From Burkholderiales bacterium (lineage in GTDB: Bacteria > Pseudomonadota > Gammaproteobacteria > Burkholderiales > Burkholderiaceae_C), in the NCBI GenBank assembly GCA_016191525.1, contig JACPOK010000019.1, forward strand, positions 682,001 through 746,000: a DNA stretch of 64,000 bases, given 5' to 3'. A program made the position numbers and the translations under genes. Shown here piece by piece: positions 30,725-41,615 of the stretch. Within the stretch, counting starts at the first letter, position 1. Each line of letters begins with the position of its first letter. The notes below the pieces were generated by a model, which made no database searches, was not told where the DNA came from, and was given only the letters and a program-made list of their open reading frames with translations.

Positions 30725-31969
30725 ATGTCGAAAAGACGCGTCGTTGTCACCGGCCTGGGCTGCGTCAGCCCCGTGGGCAACACGGTGGCGCAGTCCTGGG
30801 AGAACCTGCTTGCCGGCAAGTCCGGCATTGACTTCATCACGCACTTCGACGCGGCCAATTTCGCGTGCAAGTTCGCGGGCGAGGTCAAGGGTTTCAACAT
30901 CGGGGACTACATCCCCGAGAAGGAAGCCCGGCACATGGACCGTTTCATCCACCTGGGGCTGGCAGCGGCCTGCCAGGCGGTCGCCGACAGCGGCCTGCCC
31001 ACGGGTGACGCGCTGGGCGGGGAGCTGGCCACGCGCATAGGCTGCAACATCGGCGCGGGCATCGGCGGCCTGCCGATGATCGAGCAGACCCACGCCGAGC
31101 TGACCAACCGCGGCCCGCGCCGCATTTCCCCTTTCTTCGTGCCCGCGTCGATCATCAACATGATCTCCGGCCACGTCTCGATGAAGTACGGCTTCAAGGG
31201 CCCCAACATCGCTGTAGTCACGGCCTGCACCACCGGCCTGCACGCGATAGGCCTGTCGGCACGCCTGATCGAATACGGCGACGCCGACGTGATGATCGCC
31301 GGCGGGGCGGAGGCGGCCATTTCGCCCCTGGGCATCGGCGGCTTCGCGGCTTCGCGGGCGCTGTCCACCCGCAACGGCGATCCCAAGACCGCATCACGCC
31401 CCTGGGACAAGGACCGCGACGGCTTCGTGCTGGGTGAAGGCGGCGGTGTCCTGGTGCTGGAAGAGTACGAGCACGCCAAGGCGCGCGGCGCGAAGATCTA
31501 CGCCGAGGTTTCCGGCTTTGGCATGACCGGCGATGCGTACCACATGACTTCGCCCGATGTGGACGGCCCGCGCCGCTCCATGCTCAACGCGCTGCGCAAC
31601 GCCGGCGTGAATGCCGGCGAGGTGCAATACCTGAACGCCCATGGCACGTCCACGCCGCCGGGCGACCTGAACGAGACCAATGCCATCAAGCTGGCGTTCG
31701 GCGACGCGGCGAAGAAGCTGGTGGTCAATTCCACCAAATCCATGACCGGCCACCTGCTGGGCGGCGCGGGCGGCATCGAGTCGGTGTTCACGGTGCTGGC
31801 CATCCACCACCAGAAGAGCCCGCCGACCATCAACATCTTCAACCAGGATCCCGAGTGCGATCTGGATTACTGCGCCAACGAGGCGCGCGACCTGAAGATC
31901 GACGTGGCCGTGAAGAACAACTTCGGCTTCGGCGGCACGAACGGGACGCTCGTTTTCAAGCGCGTCTGA
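30725..31969 (+). CDS. fabF: Beta-ketoacyl-ACP synthase II
   Basis: 414-residue elongating condensing enzyme. The Cys-His-His triad is visible: Cys168 in [11 protein letters not shown], His306 in [11 protein letters not shown] and His343 in [11 protein letters not shown]. The C-terminus [15 protein letters not shown] is typical. It starts seven bases after acpP, closing the fatty acid cluster; the next small gene begins ten bases later, so transcription probably continues into the rpoE group. Confidence 0.97.
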   Translation: MSKRRVVVTGLGCVSPVGNTVAQSWENLLAGKSGIDFITHFDAANFACKFAGEVKGFNIGDYIPEKEARHMDRFIHLGLAAACQAVADSGLPTGDALGGELATRIGCNIGAGIGGLPMIEQTHAELTNRGPRRISPFFVPASIINMISGHVSMKYGFKGPNIAVVTACTTGLHAIGLSARLIEYGDADVMIAGGAEAAISPLGIGGFAASRALSTRNGDPKTASRPWDKDRDGFVLGEGGGVLVLEEYEHAKARGAKIYAEVSGFGMTGDAYHMTSPDVDGPRRSMLNALRNAGVNAGEVQYLNAHGTSTPPGDLNETNAIKLAFGDAAKKLVVNSTKSMTGHLLGGAGGIESVFTVLAIHHQKSPPTINIFNQDPECDLDYCANEARDLKIDVAVKNNFGFGGTNGTLVFKRV

Positions 31970-31979
31970 ATCCACTCCC

Positions 31980-32432
31980 ATGCACAGCGCCCCATCGGTG
32001 ACCTACCCGGTGGGGCGTTCGCGCTTCATGGGGCTGCTGGCCGCCGGGCTGTGGCTGGGCGGTGCGGTGGCGGCCGGTTGGTGGTGGGCGCAGTCCGACG
32101 CGGCGGGCTGGCGGCATGGCATTGCGCTCGCGGTGCTGGCGGCGGCGGGCGCCCATGCGGCGCTGGCCTGGTGGCGCTCGCCGCAAGGCGATCTCGCCTG
32201 GGACGGCAGCGGCTGGGCCTGGGACGGCGCAGGCGCGGCAGGCTCGCTGCATGTGGCGCTGGACCTGCAGCGCCACATGCTGGTTCGCTGGAACGGCCCC
32301 GGGCGCTCCGGGTGGCTGTGGCTGGAGCGCGCGCGCAGCCCCGCGCGCTGGCAGGACCTGCGCCGTGCGGTATATTCGCGCGCCAGACCCGACGCGCTGC
32401 CCGGCGCCCCGCAGCCGGCGGCGAAACCATGA
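31980..32432 (+). CDS. Small membrane protein of unknown function preceding rpoE
   Basis: 150 residues with two adjacent hydrophobic segments (about 17-37 and 45-66), then a Trp-rich, probably beta-stranded tail with WNGPGRSGWLWLERA and a final RARPDALPGAP. The shape (two helices then a short beta domain with Trp) resembles YgfX/CptA-type proteins, but no diagnostic motif was found. It sits between fabF and rpoE and overlaps the rpoE ATG by four bases, so it is expressed with the sigma-E operon. Confidence 0.65.
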   Translation: MHSAPSVTYPVGRSRFMGLLAAGLWLGGAVAAGWWWAQSDAAGWRHGIALAVLAAAGAHAALAWWRSPQGDLAWDGSGWAWDGAGAAGSLHVALDLQRHMLVRWNGPGRSGWLWLERARSPARWQDLRRAVYSRARPDALPGAPQPAAKP

Positions 32433-33064
32433 ACCCCACGCCTGACGCGCCCACCCCCCGACCCGCCGATACCGACCTGATGCTGGTGGAACGCACGGTC
32501 GCGGGCGACCAGAAGGCGTTCGAGCTGCTGGTGGTGAAGTACCAGCGCCGCATCGAGCGGCTGATCGGCCGCATGGTGCGCGACGTCGACCTGGTGGAAG
32601 ACATCGCGCAGGAAACCTTCATCCGGGCCTACCGGGCGCTGGCCCAGTTCCGGGGCGAAGCCCAGTTCTATACCTGGCTGTACCGGATTGCCGTCAACAC
32701 CGCCAAAAAGGCCCTGATGGACCTCAAGCGCGACCCCCTGGTCTCGCAAAGCGCCCTGCGCGGCGGCGATGATGAGGATGAAACTTCCGCCGGGGAGAAT
32801 GAACTAACCAGCGCGGAAACACCCGAAACAGTGCTGGCGGCCAAGGAAATCGCTGCGGCCGTGAACTCGGCCATGGAGGCCCTCCCCGAGGAATTGCGGC
32901 AGGCAGTGACGCTGCGCGAGATCGAGGGGCTGAGCTATGAAGAGATTGCGGAAGTGATGAATTGCCCGATCGGCACGGTGCGGTCCCGGATTTTCCGGGC
33001 GCGCGAGGCGATTTCGGCCAAGGTCAAGCCCATGCTGGAAAACCAGACGGGCAAGCGCTGGTAG
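32429..33064 (+). CDS. rpoE: ECF sigma factor RpoE (sigma-E/AlgU type)
   Basis: 211-residue extracytoplasmic-stress sigma factor. Region 2 runs about 20-90 with DIAQETFIRAYRALAQFRG and FYTWLYRIAVNTAKK; region 4 lies near 150-195 with LPEELRQAVTLREIEGLSYEEIAEVM in two halves. The linker with DDEDETSAGENE is rather acidic. It is followed by its anti-sigma factor rseA, regulator rseB and protease mucD, the canonical order, indicating control by envelope folding stress. Confidence 0.96.
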   Translation: MNPTPDAPTPRPADTDLMLVERTVAGDQKAFELLVVKYQRRIERLIGRMVRDVDLVEDIAQETFIRAYRALAQFRGEAQFYTWLYRIAVNTAKKALMDLKRDPLVSQSALRGGDDEDETSAGENELTSAETPETVLAAKEIAAAVNSAMEALPEELRQAVTLREIEGLSYEEIAEVMNCPIGTVRSRIFRAREAISAKVKPMLENQTGKRW

Positions 33065-33083
33065 CGGCTGCCAAGGTGATGTT

Positions 33084-33707
33084 ATGGAAAAGACGGTGAA
33101 AGAAGAACTGATTTCAGCGCTGGCCGACGGCCAGCTGCAGGGCGAGGAGTTTGCCCGCGCGGTGGAAGCCGCCGCCGGTGACTCCAAGGCGCTGGCCTCC
33201 TGGCAGGCGTACCACCTGGTTGGCGATGTGCTGCGCTCGGGCGAACTGGCCCTGGGCGGCACCGGCGCGCAGCCGGCGGCGTTCCTTGCGCGCTTCCAGC
33301 TGCGGCTGGAGCAGGAAGCGGAACCCGCGCGGGCCGCCAGTGCTATTGATTCGATAGCTGCCAACGCACCCCCCGTGCGCTCTGCAGCCGTTTTGTCTTC
33401 TGAAAAAGAGCCTGCCAACGATCCCAGCTTCCGCTGGAAGCTGGTGGCCGGCTTCGCCTCGCTGGCGGCGGTGGCCGCCATCGGCTGGGCGGCGGTCGGC
33501 GGCCTGGTCGGGCGGGCGGAGCAGGGCCAGATGGCAGCTGCGCCGCAGGCCGGCGTGGCGGTGGCCGGAGCCGAGCGGCCGGTGATGATCCGCGACCCCC
33601 GGCTGGATGAACTGCTCGCCGCCCACCGCCAGTTCGGCGGCACCACGGCCCTGCAGATGCCGGCCGGCTTCCTGCGCAACGCCACCTTTGAAGGGCCGGC
33701 GCGCTGA
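33084..33707 (+). CDS. rseA: Anti-sigma-E factor RseA
   Basis: 207-residue inner-membrane protein that holds sigma-E inactive. The N-terminal anti-sigma domain (about 1-85) has EELISALADGQLQGEEFARA and WQAYHLVGDVLRSGEL. One membrane helix follows near 115-137 (LVAGFASLAAVAAIGWAAVG), then a periplasmic tail. Between the two domains, residues about 87-108 (SAIDSIAANAPPVRSAAVLS) are encoded by an in-frame copy of the palindromic repeat also found in hemD. It lies in a linker, so function is probably kept. Confidence 0.93.
   Translation: MEKTVKEELISALADGQLQGEEFARAVEAAAGDSKALASWQAYHLVGDVLRSGELALGGTGAQPAAFLARFQLRLEQEAEPARAASAIDSIAANAPPVRSAAVLSSEKEPANDPSFRWKLVAGFASLAAVAAIGWAAVGGLVGRAEQGQMAAAPQAGVAVAGAERPVMIRDPRLDELLAAHRQFGGTTALQMPAGFLRNATFEGPAR
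33342..33406 (+). repeat. Palindromic repeat, copy 2 (inside rseA)
   Basis: GCTATTGATTCGATAGC inverted repeat, then TGCCAACGCAC, loop CCCCC, GTGCGCTCTGCAGCCG and TTCTGAAAA. Same architecture as the copies in hemD and at nagZ/lysS. Confidence 0.8.
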
Positions 33708-33721
33708 ACGCGCCACTGCCG

Positions 33722-34747
33722 ATGCAAGACACCGCCCTGATCAAGCTGCGGGCCGCCGGCCGTGCGCTGCTGGCCGCCTCCGCGCTGGCGGTGTTCGGGC
33801 TGGCTGGCGCGCAGACGCCGGCGCCCCAGGGCAAAACTGCGGAGCGGAGCATCAGCGAATGGCTGGTGCGCATGCACGAGGCTTCGCGCATGCGCAGCTA
33901 CGTGGGCACATTTGTGGTGTCGTCCAACGCGGGCGCGATGTCCAGCGCCCGTATCTGGCATGCCTGCGACGGCGAACAGCAGATGGAGCGGGTCGAGTCG
34001 CTGACCGGCGCGCCCCGCTCGACCTTCCGCCGCAACGAGGACGTGGTCACCTTCCTGCCCGAAAGCCGGGTGGTGCGCACCGAAAAGCGCGAGTCGCTGG
34101 GCCTGTTCCCCAACCTGCTGACGTCCAGCGAAACCGCGATCCCCGAGTTCTACGGCGCCCGCCGGGTCGGCAGCGACCGGGTGGCCGGCTTCGACGCCGA
34201 CGTGGTGCAGCTGGCGCCCAGGGACGGGCTGCGCTTCGGCTACCGCATCTGGAGCGAGAAGAAGACCGGCCTGGTGGTCAAGCTGCAGACGCTGGACACC
34301 GAGGGCAATGTGCTGGAGCAGGTGGCATTCTCCGAGCTGCAGCTGGATGCCCCGGTGCGCATGGAAAAGCTGGCGCAGATGATGGCCAGCACCGATGGCT
34401 GGCGCGTCGAGAAGGCCGATGCCGCCCGCACCACGGCCGCCGCCGAGGGCTGGGCCATGAAGGCTTCGGTGGCGGGCTTCAAGCCGATGAGCTGCTACAA
34501 GCGCCCGGCCGGCGGCCCCAGCGCGCCGGAGAACACCATGCAGTGGATCTTCTCGGACGGGCTGGCGTCGGTCTCGCTCTTCGTGGAGCCCTATGACCGC
34601 CAGCGCCACGCGCAGGAGGGGCTGTTCGCCGCCGGCGCGACCCATACCCTCACCCGGCGCATGCAGGACTGGTGGCTCACGGCCGTGGGCGAGGTGCCGC
34701 CCCAGACCCTGAAGGCTTTCGCGCAGAGCCTTGAGCGCCGCAAATAA
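33722..34747 (+). CDS. rseB: Sigma-E regulatory protein RseB/MucB
   Basis: 341-residue periplasmic protein that binds RseA and shields it from DegS until misfolded porins or lipoproteins are sensed. The signal peptide is AALLAASALAVFGLAGAQT-like at about 12-32. The LolA-like N-domain with RMHEASRMRSYVGTFVV and the C-domain with QWIFSDGLASVSLFVEPY are typical MucB motifs. It follows rseA by 14 bases. Confidence 0.94.
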   Translation: MQDTALIKLRAAGRALLAASALAVFGLAGAQTPAPQGKTAERSISEWLVRMHEASRMRSYVGTFVVSSNAGAMSSARIWHACDGEQQMERVESLTGAPRSTFRRNEDVVTFLPESRVVRTEKRESLGLFPNLLTSSETAIPEFYGARRVGSDRVAGFDADVVQLAPRDGLRFGYRIWSEKKTGLVVKLQTLDTEGNVLEQVAFSELQLDAPVRMEKLAQMMASTDGWRVEKADAARTTAAAEGWAMKASVAGFKPMSCYKRPAGGPSAPENTMQWIFSDGLASVSLFVEPYDRQRHAQEGLFAAGATHTLTRRMQDWWLTAVGEVPPQTLKAFAQSLERRK

Positions 34748-34860
34748 GCCCCCAACTGCCAGGCATGCGGCCTGCGCCGTTTTCGCTTCACTTGCCGCGA
34801 ACCATTTCGCGAATTCGCATTCTCAGCCTTATCAGTTTTTGCTTTCTTTAAAGGATCGAT

Positions 34861-36342
34861 ATGTTGCACATCGATTGGAAAAAATTCCGCGCCTACGCGC
34901 TGGTCGGCGCGCTTGCCGTCACCGGCACCGTGGCCTTGATGCCGGCCAGGCCCGTGGTGGCCCAGTCGGCGCCCCAGCCGCGCACGCTGCCTGACTTCAC
35001 CGACTTGGTCGAGCAGGTCGGCCCCTCGGTGGTCAATATCCGCACGCTGGAGAAGGCGCGCACCGCCACGCCCGGCGGCGGCCAGATGGACGAGGAAATG
35101 CAGGAGTTCTTCCGCCGCTTCTTCGGCCAGCCCGCCCCCGGCGCGCCGCGCAGCCCGCGGCCCAACCGCCCGCAGCCCCAGGAAGAAGAGGCCCAGCCGC
35201 GCGGCGTGGGCTCCGGCTTCATCCTCACTTCCGACGGTTACGTCATGACCAACGCCCACGTGGTGGAGGGCGCCGAGGAAGTGATCGTCACCCTGACCGA
35301 CAAGCGCGAGTTCAAGGCCAGGATCGTCGGCGCCGACAAGCGCACCGACGTGGCCGTGGTGAAGATCGAGGCCACCGGCCTGCCCGCCGTCAAGGTGGGC
35401 GACGTCAACCGCCTGCGGGTGGGCGAGTGGGTGATGGCCATCGGCTCGCCGTTCGGCCTGGAGAACACGGTCACGGCCGGCATCGTCAGCGCCAAGGGGC
35501 GCGACACCGGCGACTACCTGCCCTTCATCCAGACCGACGTGGCGATCAACCCCGGCAACTCCGGCGGCCCGCTGATCAACATGCGCGGCGAGGTGGTGGG
35601 CATCAACAGCCAGATCTATTCACGCTCGGGCGGCTTCATGGGCATCTCGTTCGCCATTCCCATGGACGAGGCGATCCGCGTGAGCGAGGCGCTGCGCAGC
35701 AGCGGGCGGGTTTCGCGCGGCCGCATCGGCGTGCAGATCGACCAGGTCACCAAGGACGTGGCCGAATCCATCGGCCTGGGCAAGGCGCAGGGCGCTTTGG
35801 TGCGCAGCGTTGAAAGCGGCTCGCCCGCCGACAAGGCCGGCGTGGAAGCCGGCGACATCATCACCAAATTCGACGGCAAGCTGATCGACAAGGCCACCGA
35901 CCTGCCGCGCCTGGTGGGCAGCACCAAGCCCGGCAGCCGCGCCACCATGACGGTGTTCCGCCGCGGCGGCTCTCGCGACCTGGGCGTGACCATCGCCGAA
36001 CTTGAACCGGAAAAGACAGTCAAGAAGGTCGTGGACAAGGAAGAAAAGCCCAAGTCCTCGCCGGCCGCGCAGTCCGTGGGCCTGACGGTGAGCGAACTGA
36101 CCGACGCCCAGAAGAAGGAATTGAAGCTCAAGGGCGGCGTGAAGGTGGACGCGGTGGCCGATGGCGCCGCGCGCGCCGGCATCCATGAAGGCGACATCAT
36201 CGTGGCCATCGGCAACACCGAGATCGGCGGCGTCAAGGAGTTCGATTCGGCCGTGGCCCGCGTGGACAAGAGCAAGCCCATCCCGGTGCTGCTGCGCCGC
36301 GGCGAGCTGGCCACCTACCTGCTGATCCGCCCCCTGCGTTGA
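34861..36342 (+). CDS. mucD: Do-family periplasmic serine protease (MucD/DegP)
   Basis: 493 residues. Signal/anchor at about 12-38, a Pro/Gln-rich linker near 90-115, then the trypsin-like protease with His133 (TNAHVVEG), Asp163 (KRTDVAVVKI) and Ser234 (NPGNSGGPL). Two PDZ domains follow at about 275-370 and 395-490. It degrades and refolds damaged envelope proteins and is the usual last gene of rpoE-rseA-rseB-mucD. AAAGGATCGAT before the ATG is a good ribosome binding site. The 113-bp gap after rseB may hold a further promoter. Confidence 0.95.
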   Translation: MLHIDWKKFRAYALVGALAVTGTVALMPARPVVAQSAPQPRTLPDFTDLVEQVGPSVVNIRTLEKARTATPGGGQMDEEMQEFFRRFFGQPAPGAPRSPRPNRPQPQEEEAQPRGVGSGFILTSDGYVMTNAHVVEGAEEVIVTLTDKREFKARIVGADKRTDVAVVKIEATGLPAVKVGDVNRLRVGEWVMAIGSPFGLENTVTAGIVSAKGRDTGDYLPFIQTDVAINPGNSGGPLINMRGEVVGINSQIYSRSGGFMGISFAIPMDEAIRVSEALRSSGRVSRGRIGVQIDQVTKDVAESIGLGKAQGALVRSVESGSPADKAGVEAGDIITKFDGKLIDKATDLPRLVGSTKPGSRATMTVFRRGGSRDLGVTIAELEPEKTVKKVVDKEEKPKSSPAAQSVGLTVSELTDAQKKELKLKGGVKVDAVADGAARAGIHEGDIIVAIGNTEIGGVKEFDSAVARVDKSKPIPVLLRRGELATYLLIRPLR

Positions 36343-36368
36343 TCCTGGCCGGCTGCGCCGTCCCGCAT

Positions 36369-36402
36369 AGCCCCAACCCACAGTAGGGTTTGGGGCTTTT
36401 TA
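36369..36402 (+). terminator. Rho-independent terminator after mucD
   Basis: AGCCCCAACCC pairs with GGGTTTGGGGCT (one bulged T) and is followed by TTTTATT. It ends the sigma-E transcript. Confidence 0.88.
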
Positions 36403-36736
36403 TTGGCGGGTGACCTAAAAAACACGGGCCGAAAAAAATATTTCCCGGCCGGTTTTTTCATCGAAAAAGTTTGTATTCACTAACTTCCCGAAGGGCTAAT
36501 TACATTTTTGGATAGAATCGGGGGACCGGACCTGCCATTAACCGTATATCGAGGCGCGGCCAACCCACCATACGGTATGTTTTTGGGTACCGCACAGGGC
36601 ATCCACAGATCGCCCACAACTTGTCCAATACCTTACCCAACCTTTTTGTTGATAAGCTGTGAATAAAAGCCATGTTGCTGGCTTGCAACGACCCTTCGTG
36701 ACGGCTTGCCGCACTGTACGCCCGGGGCTTTTTGCC

Positions 36737-36813
36737 TACAATGAAGTTCCAACTATCGCAGTTGCCATAGATTGTTGGTTCAGGGCGCGTCACCACTCGA
36801 CGCGCCCTTTTTT
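36737..36813 (+). ncRNA. Candidate short transcript or lepA leader attenuator
   Basis: A TACAAT -10-like box at 36737 is followed, about 40 bases later, by the terminator at 36783. A transcript starting near 36749 would be about 65 nt, with an AACT/AGTT mini-hairpin and the terminator stem. No family is recognised and no -35 box is evident. Confidence 0.35.
36783..36813 (+). terminator. Rho-independent terminator or attenuator upstream of lepA
   Basis: Perfect 9-bp stem GGGCGCGTC/GACGCGCCC with loop ACCACTC, followed by TTTTTTCTTTT. It lies between two plus-strand genes and just before the lepA start. Confidence 0.88.
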
Positions 36814-36858
36814 CTTTTCCGGCGCCTTTTGAATTCAATCACTTAAGCGTTCCCGTTG

Positions 36859-38666
<1,808 letters not shown>

Positions 38667-38670
<4 letters not shown>

Positions 38671-39635
38671 TGCAGTTCCTCACCGCGGTGGTGCTGGCCG
38701 CCTTTGCCGGCTACGCCGGCGCCTGGTATTTCGGGATGGTGGAGGGCAACTTCGCGCTGCTGCTGTTCCTGGCCACCGTGGTCACCGGCGTCTACTGGCT
38801 GGCCGAACGGCTGTATTTCCTGCCGCGCCGCCAGCGCGCCGGCGCCGTGCTGGAAGCGCAGGCCGCGCAGCGCCATGCCGACCTGGCCGCCCGCGGCATC
38901 ACCCAGGTGGATGGCGACCTGGCCGGCGCCCGCCAGCGCCTCCTGATGCAGCCCTGGTGGCTGGACTGGACCGCCGGCCTGTTCCCCGTGATCCTGGCCG
39001 TGTTCGTGCTGCGCTCGTTCCTGTTCGAGCCCTTCAAGATCCCGTCCGGCTCCATGATTCCCACGCTGCTGGTGGGCGACCTGATCCTGGTCAATAAATT
39101 CACCTACGGCCTGCGGCTGCCGGTGCTCAATACCAAGCTGACGGACGGCACGCCGCCCGCCCGCGGGGACGTGATGGTGTTCCGCTACCCGCCCAAGCCC
39201 AGCCTGGACTACATCAAGCGGGTGGTTGGCGTGCCGGGCGACGAAGTGGCTTACCTGAACAAGAAACTCACCATCAACGGCCAGCCGGTGAGCAAGGCGG
39301 CGCTGCCCGATTTCTTCGACGAAGACGCCATGCGCTACTTCAAGCAGTTCGAGGAATCCGTGGGCACCCGGCGCCACCGGCTGCTCAATGACGACGAGCG
39401 CCCGGCGTTCGTCCCGGGCGCAGAAGACTTTCCTTTCCGGGAGAATTGCCGTTACAGTGTCGAGGGCGTGGTGTGCAAGGTGCCGCAGGGGCACTATTTC
39501 ATGATGGGCGACAACCGCGATAATTCGCTGGATTCGCGCTACTGGGGGTTTGTGCCGGACCGCAATATCGTCGGGCGCGCCTTCTTCATCTGGATGAATT
39601 TCGGCAGTTTCAGGCGCATCGGCTCGTTCGAATAA
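38667..39635 (+). CDS. lepB: Signal peptidase I
   Basis: 322-residue inner-membrane protease that removes signal peptides from Sec and Tat substrates. Two N-terminal helices (about 1-25 and 28-45) and a third before the catalytic region near 105-123 are seen. The Ser/Lys dyad is Ser129 in [13 protein letters not shown] and Lys184 in [12 protein letters not shown]; box [15 protein letters not shown] is intact. It overlaps the lepA stop by four bases. Confidence 0.96.
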
Positions 39636-39659
39636 TGACTTCGTTTGGTGGGGAATAGC

Positions 39660-40007
39660 ATGAACCTTCAGCTCAAGAAAAGACAACTTGGCGTCTCCTT
39701 CATCGGCATCCTGTTCGTGGCCGGCGTGCTGGCCTGCGTGGGCGTGCTGGCGGCGCAGGCTTTCCCGACGGTAGTGGAGTACCAGTCCATCCTGAAGGCC
39801 GTGGAAAAGGCCAAGGCCGGCAACTCGCCGCCTGAAGTCCGGCTGATTTTCGACAAGGCCGCCGCCGTGGACGACATCAAGTCGATCACCGGCAAGGACC
39901 TGGAAGTCACCAAGAACGGCGACAAGACGGTGGTGAAGTTCGCCTACACCAAGGAAATCCACATGTTCGGGCCGGCCTACCTGCTGCTCAAGTACGACGC
40001 CAAATAG
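39660..40007 (+). CDS. DUF4845 domain protein
   Basis: 115 residues with a short basic N-terminus (MNLQLKKRQLG), one helix at about 13-33 (SFIGILFVAGVLACVGVLAA), then FPTVVEYQSILKAVEKA and a small C-terminal domain. It matches the DUF4845 family that sits between lepB and rnc in betaproteobacteria and pseudomonads. The helix and following sequence resemble a pilin-like N-terminus, but function is unknown. The ATG has a GGTGGGGA ribosome binding site. Confidence 0.85.
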   Translation: MNLQLKKRQLGVSFIGILFVAGVLACVGVLAAQAFPTVVEYQSILKAVEKAKAGNSPPEVRLIFDKAAAVDDIKSITGKDLEVTKNGDKTVVKFAYTKEIHMFGPAYLLLKYDAK

Positions 40008-40020
40008 GCCCAAGGCAAGC

Positions 40021-40704
40021 GTGGATGGCAACCTGACAGCATTGCAGGAGCGCCTGCAGCACCGGTTCTCCGATCCGCAGCTGCTGGGCCGAGCCCTCAC
40101 GCACCGAAGTTTCTCCGCCGACCACAATGAACGCCTGGAATTCCTGGGCGACTCGGTGCTCAACCTGGCCGTTGCCGCGCTTCTCTACCAGCGCCTGAGC
40201 AACCTGCCCGAAGGCGAGCTTTCCCGCGCCCGGGCCAACCTGGTCAAGCAGGACACGTTGCACCAGGTGGCCGTCGGGCTGGGCCTGCCCGGCGTGATCC
40301 GGCTGGGGGAGGGCGAAGCCCGCTCCGGCGGGGACAAGCGCCCCTCCATCCTGGCGGACGCCCTGGAAGCGGTGATCGGCGCCGTCCACCTGGACGCAGG
40401 CTACGGCGCGGCCGAACAGCTGGTGCATCGCCTCTTCAAGGACGTCGAGATCAACCCGCAGATGCCCGCCGTGGCCAAGGACCCCAAGACCGAGCTGCAG
40501 GAATGGCTGCAGGGCCGCAAGATGAAGCTGCCCATCTACCGGGTGGCCGGCACGCTGGGCGCCGCGCACAAGCAGACATTTGACGTGGAATGTGAAATCA
40601 CCGAGCTGGGCACCGTGGAGCGCGGCATCGGTGCCTCGCGCCGCGCAGGCGAGCAGGCGGCCGCCGCCGCCATGCTGCTGGCACTCAAGGCAACCGACAA
40701 ATGA
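40021..40704 (+). CDS. rnc: Ribonuclease III
   Basis: 227 residues. It cuts double-stranded RNA, including the 30S rRNA precursor. The RNase III signature [14 protein letters not shown] lies at about 38-51, [15 protein letters not shown] holds later catalytic acidic residues, and the dsRNA-binding domain (about 155-225) has [12 protein letters not shown] and [14 protein letters not shown]. The start is GTG at 40021 with AAGG upstream; no in-frame ATG is near. Confidence 0.95.
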   Translation: MDGNLTALQERLQHRFSDPQLLGRALTHRSFSADHNERLEFLGDSVLNLAVAALLYQRLSNLPEGELSRARANLVKQDTLHQVAVGLGLPGVIRLGEGEARSGGDKRPSILADALEAVIGAVHLDAGYGAAEQLVHRLFKDVEINPQMPAVAKDPKTELQEWLQGRKMKLPIYRVAGTLGAAHKQTFDVECEITELGTVERGIGASRRAGEQAAAAAMLLALKATDK

Positions 40705-41615
40705 CAGAAGAAGCAGTACCCGCCCAGCGATGCGGCGTGATCGCCATCGTAGGCAAGCCCAATGTGGGAAAGTCCACGCTGCTGAACGCGCTGGTGGGCC
40801 AGAAAATCAGCATCACATCGAGCAAGGCCCAGACCACGCGCCACCGCATCACAGGCATACGCACGGTGGGCCAGGCCCAGTTCGTCTTCGTCGACACGCC
40901 GGGTTTCCAGACCCGGCACAACACGGCGCTGAACAAGTCGCTGAACAAGACGGTGCTGGGCGCCGTCGGCGATGTCGACCTGGTGCTGTTCGTGGTGGAG
41001 GCGGGCAAGTTCAACCAGGCCGACGGCAAGGTGCTGGCCCTGCTCAAGCCCGGCATCCCGGCCCTGCTGGTGGCCAACAAGCTGGACGAGGTGCACCGCC
41101 GCGGCGACATCGCGCCCTGGCTGCAGGAGATGCAGCAGCGCCATGCCTTCGCCGAATTCGTGCCGATGTCGGCCAAGAGCGCGAAGGACGTGGAGCGGCT
41201 GTTCAACATCTGCGAGAAATACCTGCCCGAGCAGCCCTGGTGGTATGCCGAGGACGAGCTCACCGACCGCAGCGAAAAATTCCTGGCCAGCGAGACGGTG
41301 CGCGAAAAGCTGTTCCGCTTCACCGGCGACGAACTGCCCTACACCTCCACCGTCGTCATCGACAAGTTCGAGGAAGAACCCAGCCCCAAGCACAAGCGCA
41401 TGGTGAAGATCGCCGCCACCATCGTGGTGGAGCGCGACGGCCACAAGGCCATGGTCATCGGCGAGAAGGGCGAGCGGCTCAAGCGCATCGGCAGCGAAGC
41501 CCGGCAGGAGCTGGAAAAGCTGATGGACGCCAAGGTGTTCCTGGAGCTGTGGGTCAAGGTGCGCAGCGGCTGGGCTGACGATGAAGCGCGGGTGCGCAGC
41601 TTTGGCTACGAGTAG
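40701..41615 (+). CDS. era: GTPase Era
   Basis: 304 residues. It binds the 3' end of 16S rRNA in 30S assembly. G1 is [15 protein letters not shown]3 is DTPGFQ, G4 is NKLDEV; the KH RNA-binding domain (about 215-300) has [20 protein letters not shown] in two pieces. It overlaps the rnc stop by four bases and the recO start by 35 bases. Confidence 0.97.
   Translation: MTEEAVPAQRCGVIAIVGKPNVGKSTLLNALVGQKISITSSKAQTTRHRITGIRTVGQAQFVFVDTPGFQTRHNTALNKSLNKTVLGAVGDVDLVLFVVEAGKFNQADGKVLALLKPGIPALLVANKLDEVHRRGDIAPWLQEMQQRHAFAEFVPMSAKSAKDVERLFNICEKYLPEQPWWYAEDELTDRSEKFLASETVREKLFRFTGDELPYTSTVVIDKFEEEPSPKHKRMVKIAATIVVERDGHKAMVIGEKGERLKRIGSEARQELEKLMDAKVFLELWVKVRSGWADDEARVRSFGYE

Larger units (their letters stand above)
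36403..36858. other. Non-coding region between mucD and lepA
   Basis: 456 bp with no credible protein gene; a 112-residue minus-strand frame here has no recognisable motif or family. The first 100 bp are unusually AT-rich (runs of A and T, CCGGCCGG palindrome near 36450). The middle carries several DnaA-box-like 9-mers (36599-36666). The last part has a TACAAT hexamer at 36737-36742 and a strong terminator at 36783-36813. lepA starts 46 bases after that terminator with no clear Shine-Dalgarno. The layout fits a small RNA or an attenuated lepA leader. Confidence 0.6.

Noticed and set aside
36500..36838. 112-codon minus-strand ORF upstream of lepA
   Set aside because: It spans the terminator and the DnaA-box-like cluster, has no recognisable motif, and lacks a convincing ribosome binding site.
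36403..36858. Chromosomal replication origin
   Set aside because: No dnaA, dnaN, parAB or rpmH is nearby and the boxes are imperfect; kept only as a DnaA-box-like cluster.
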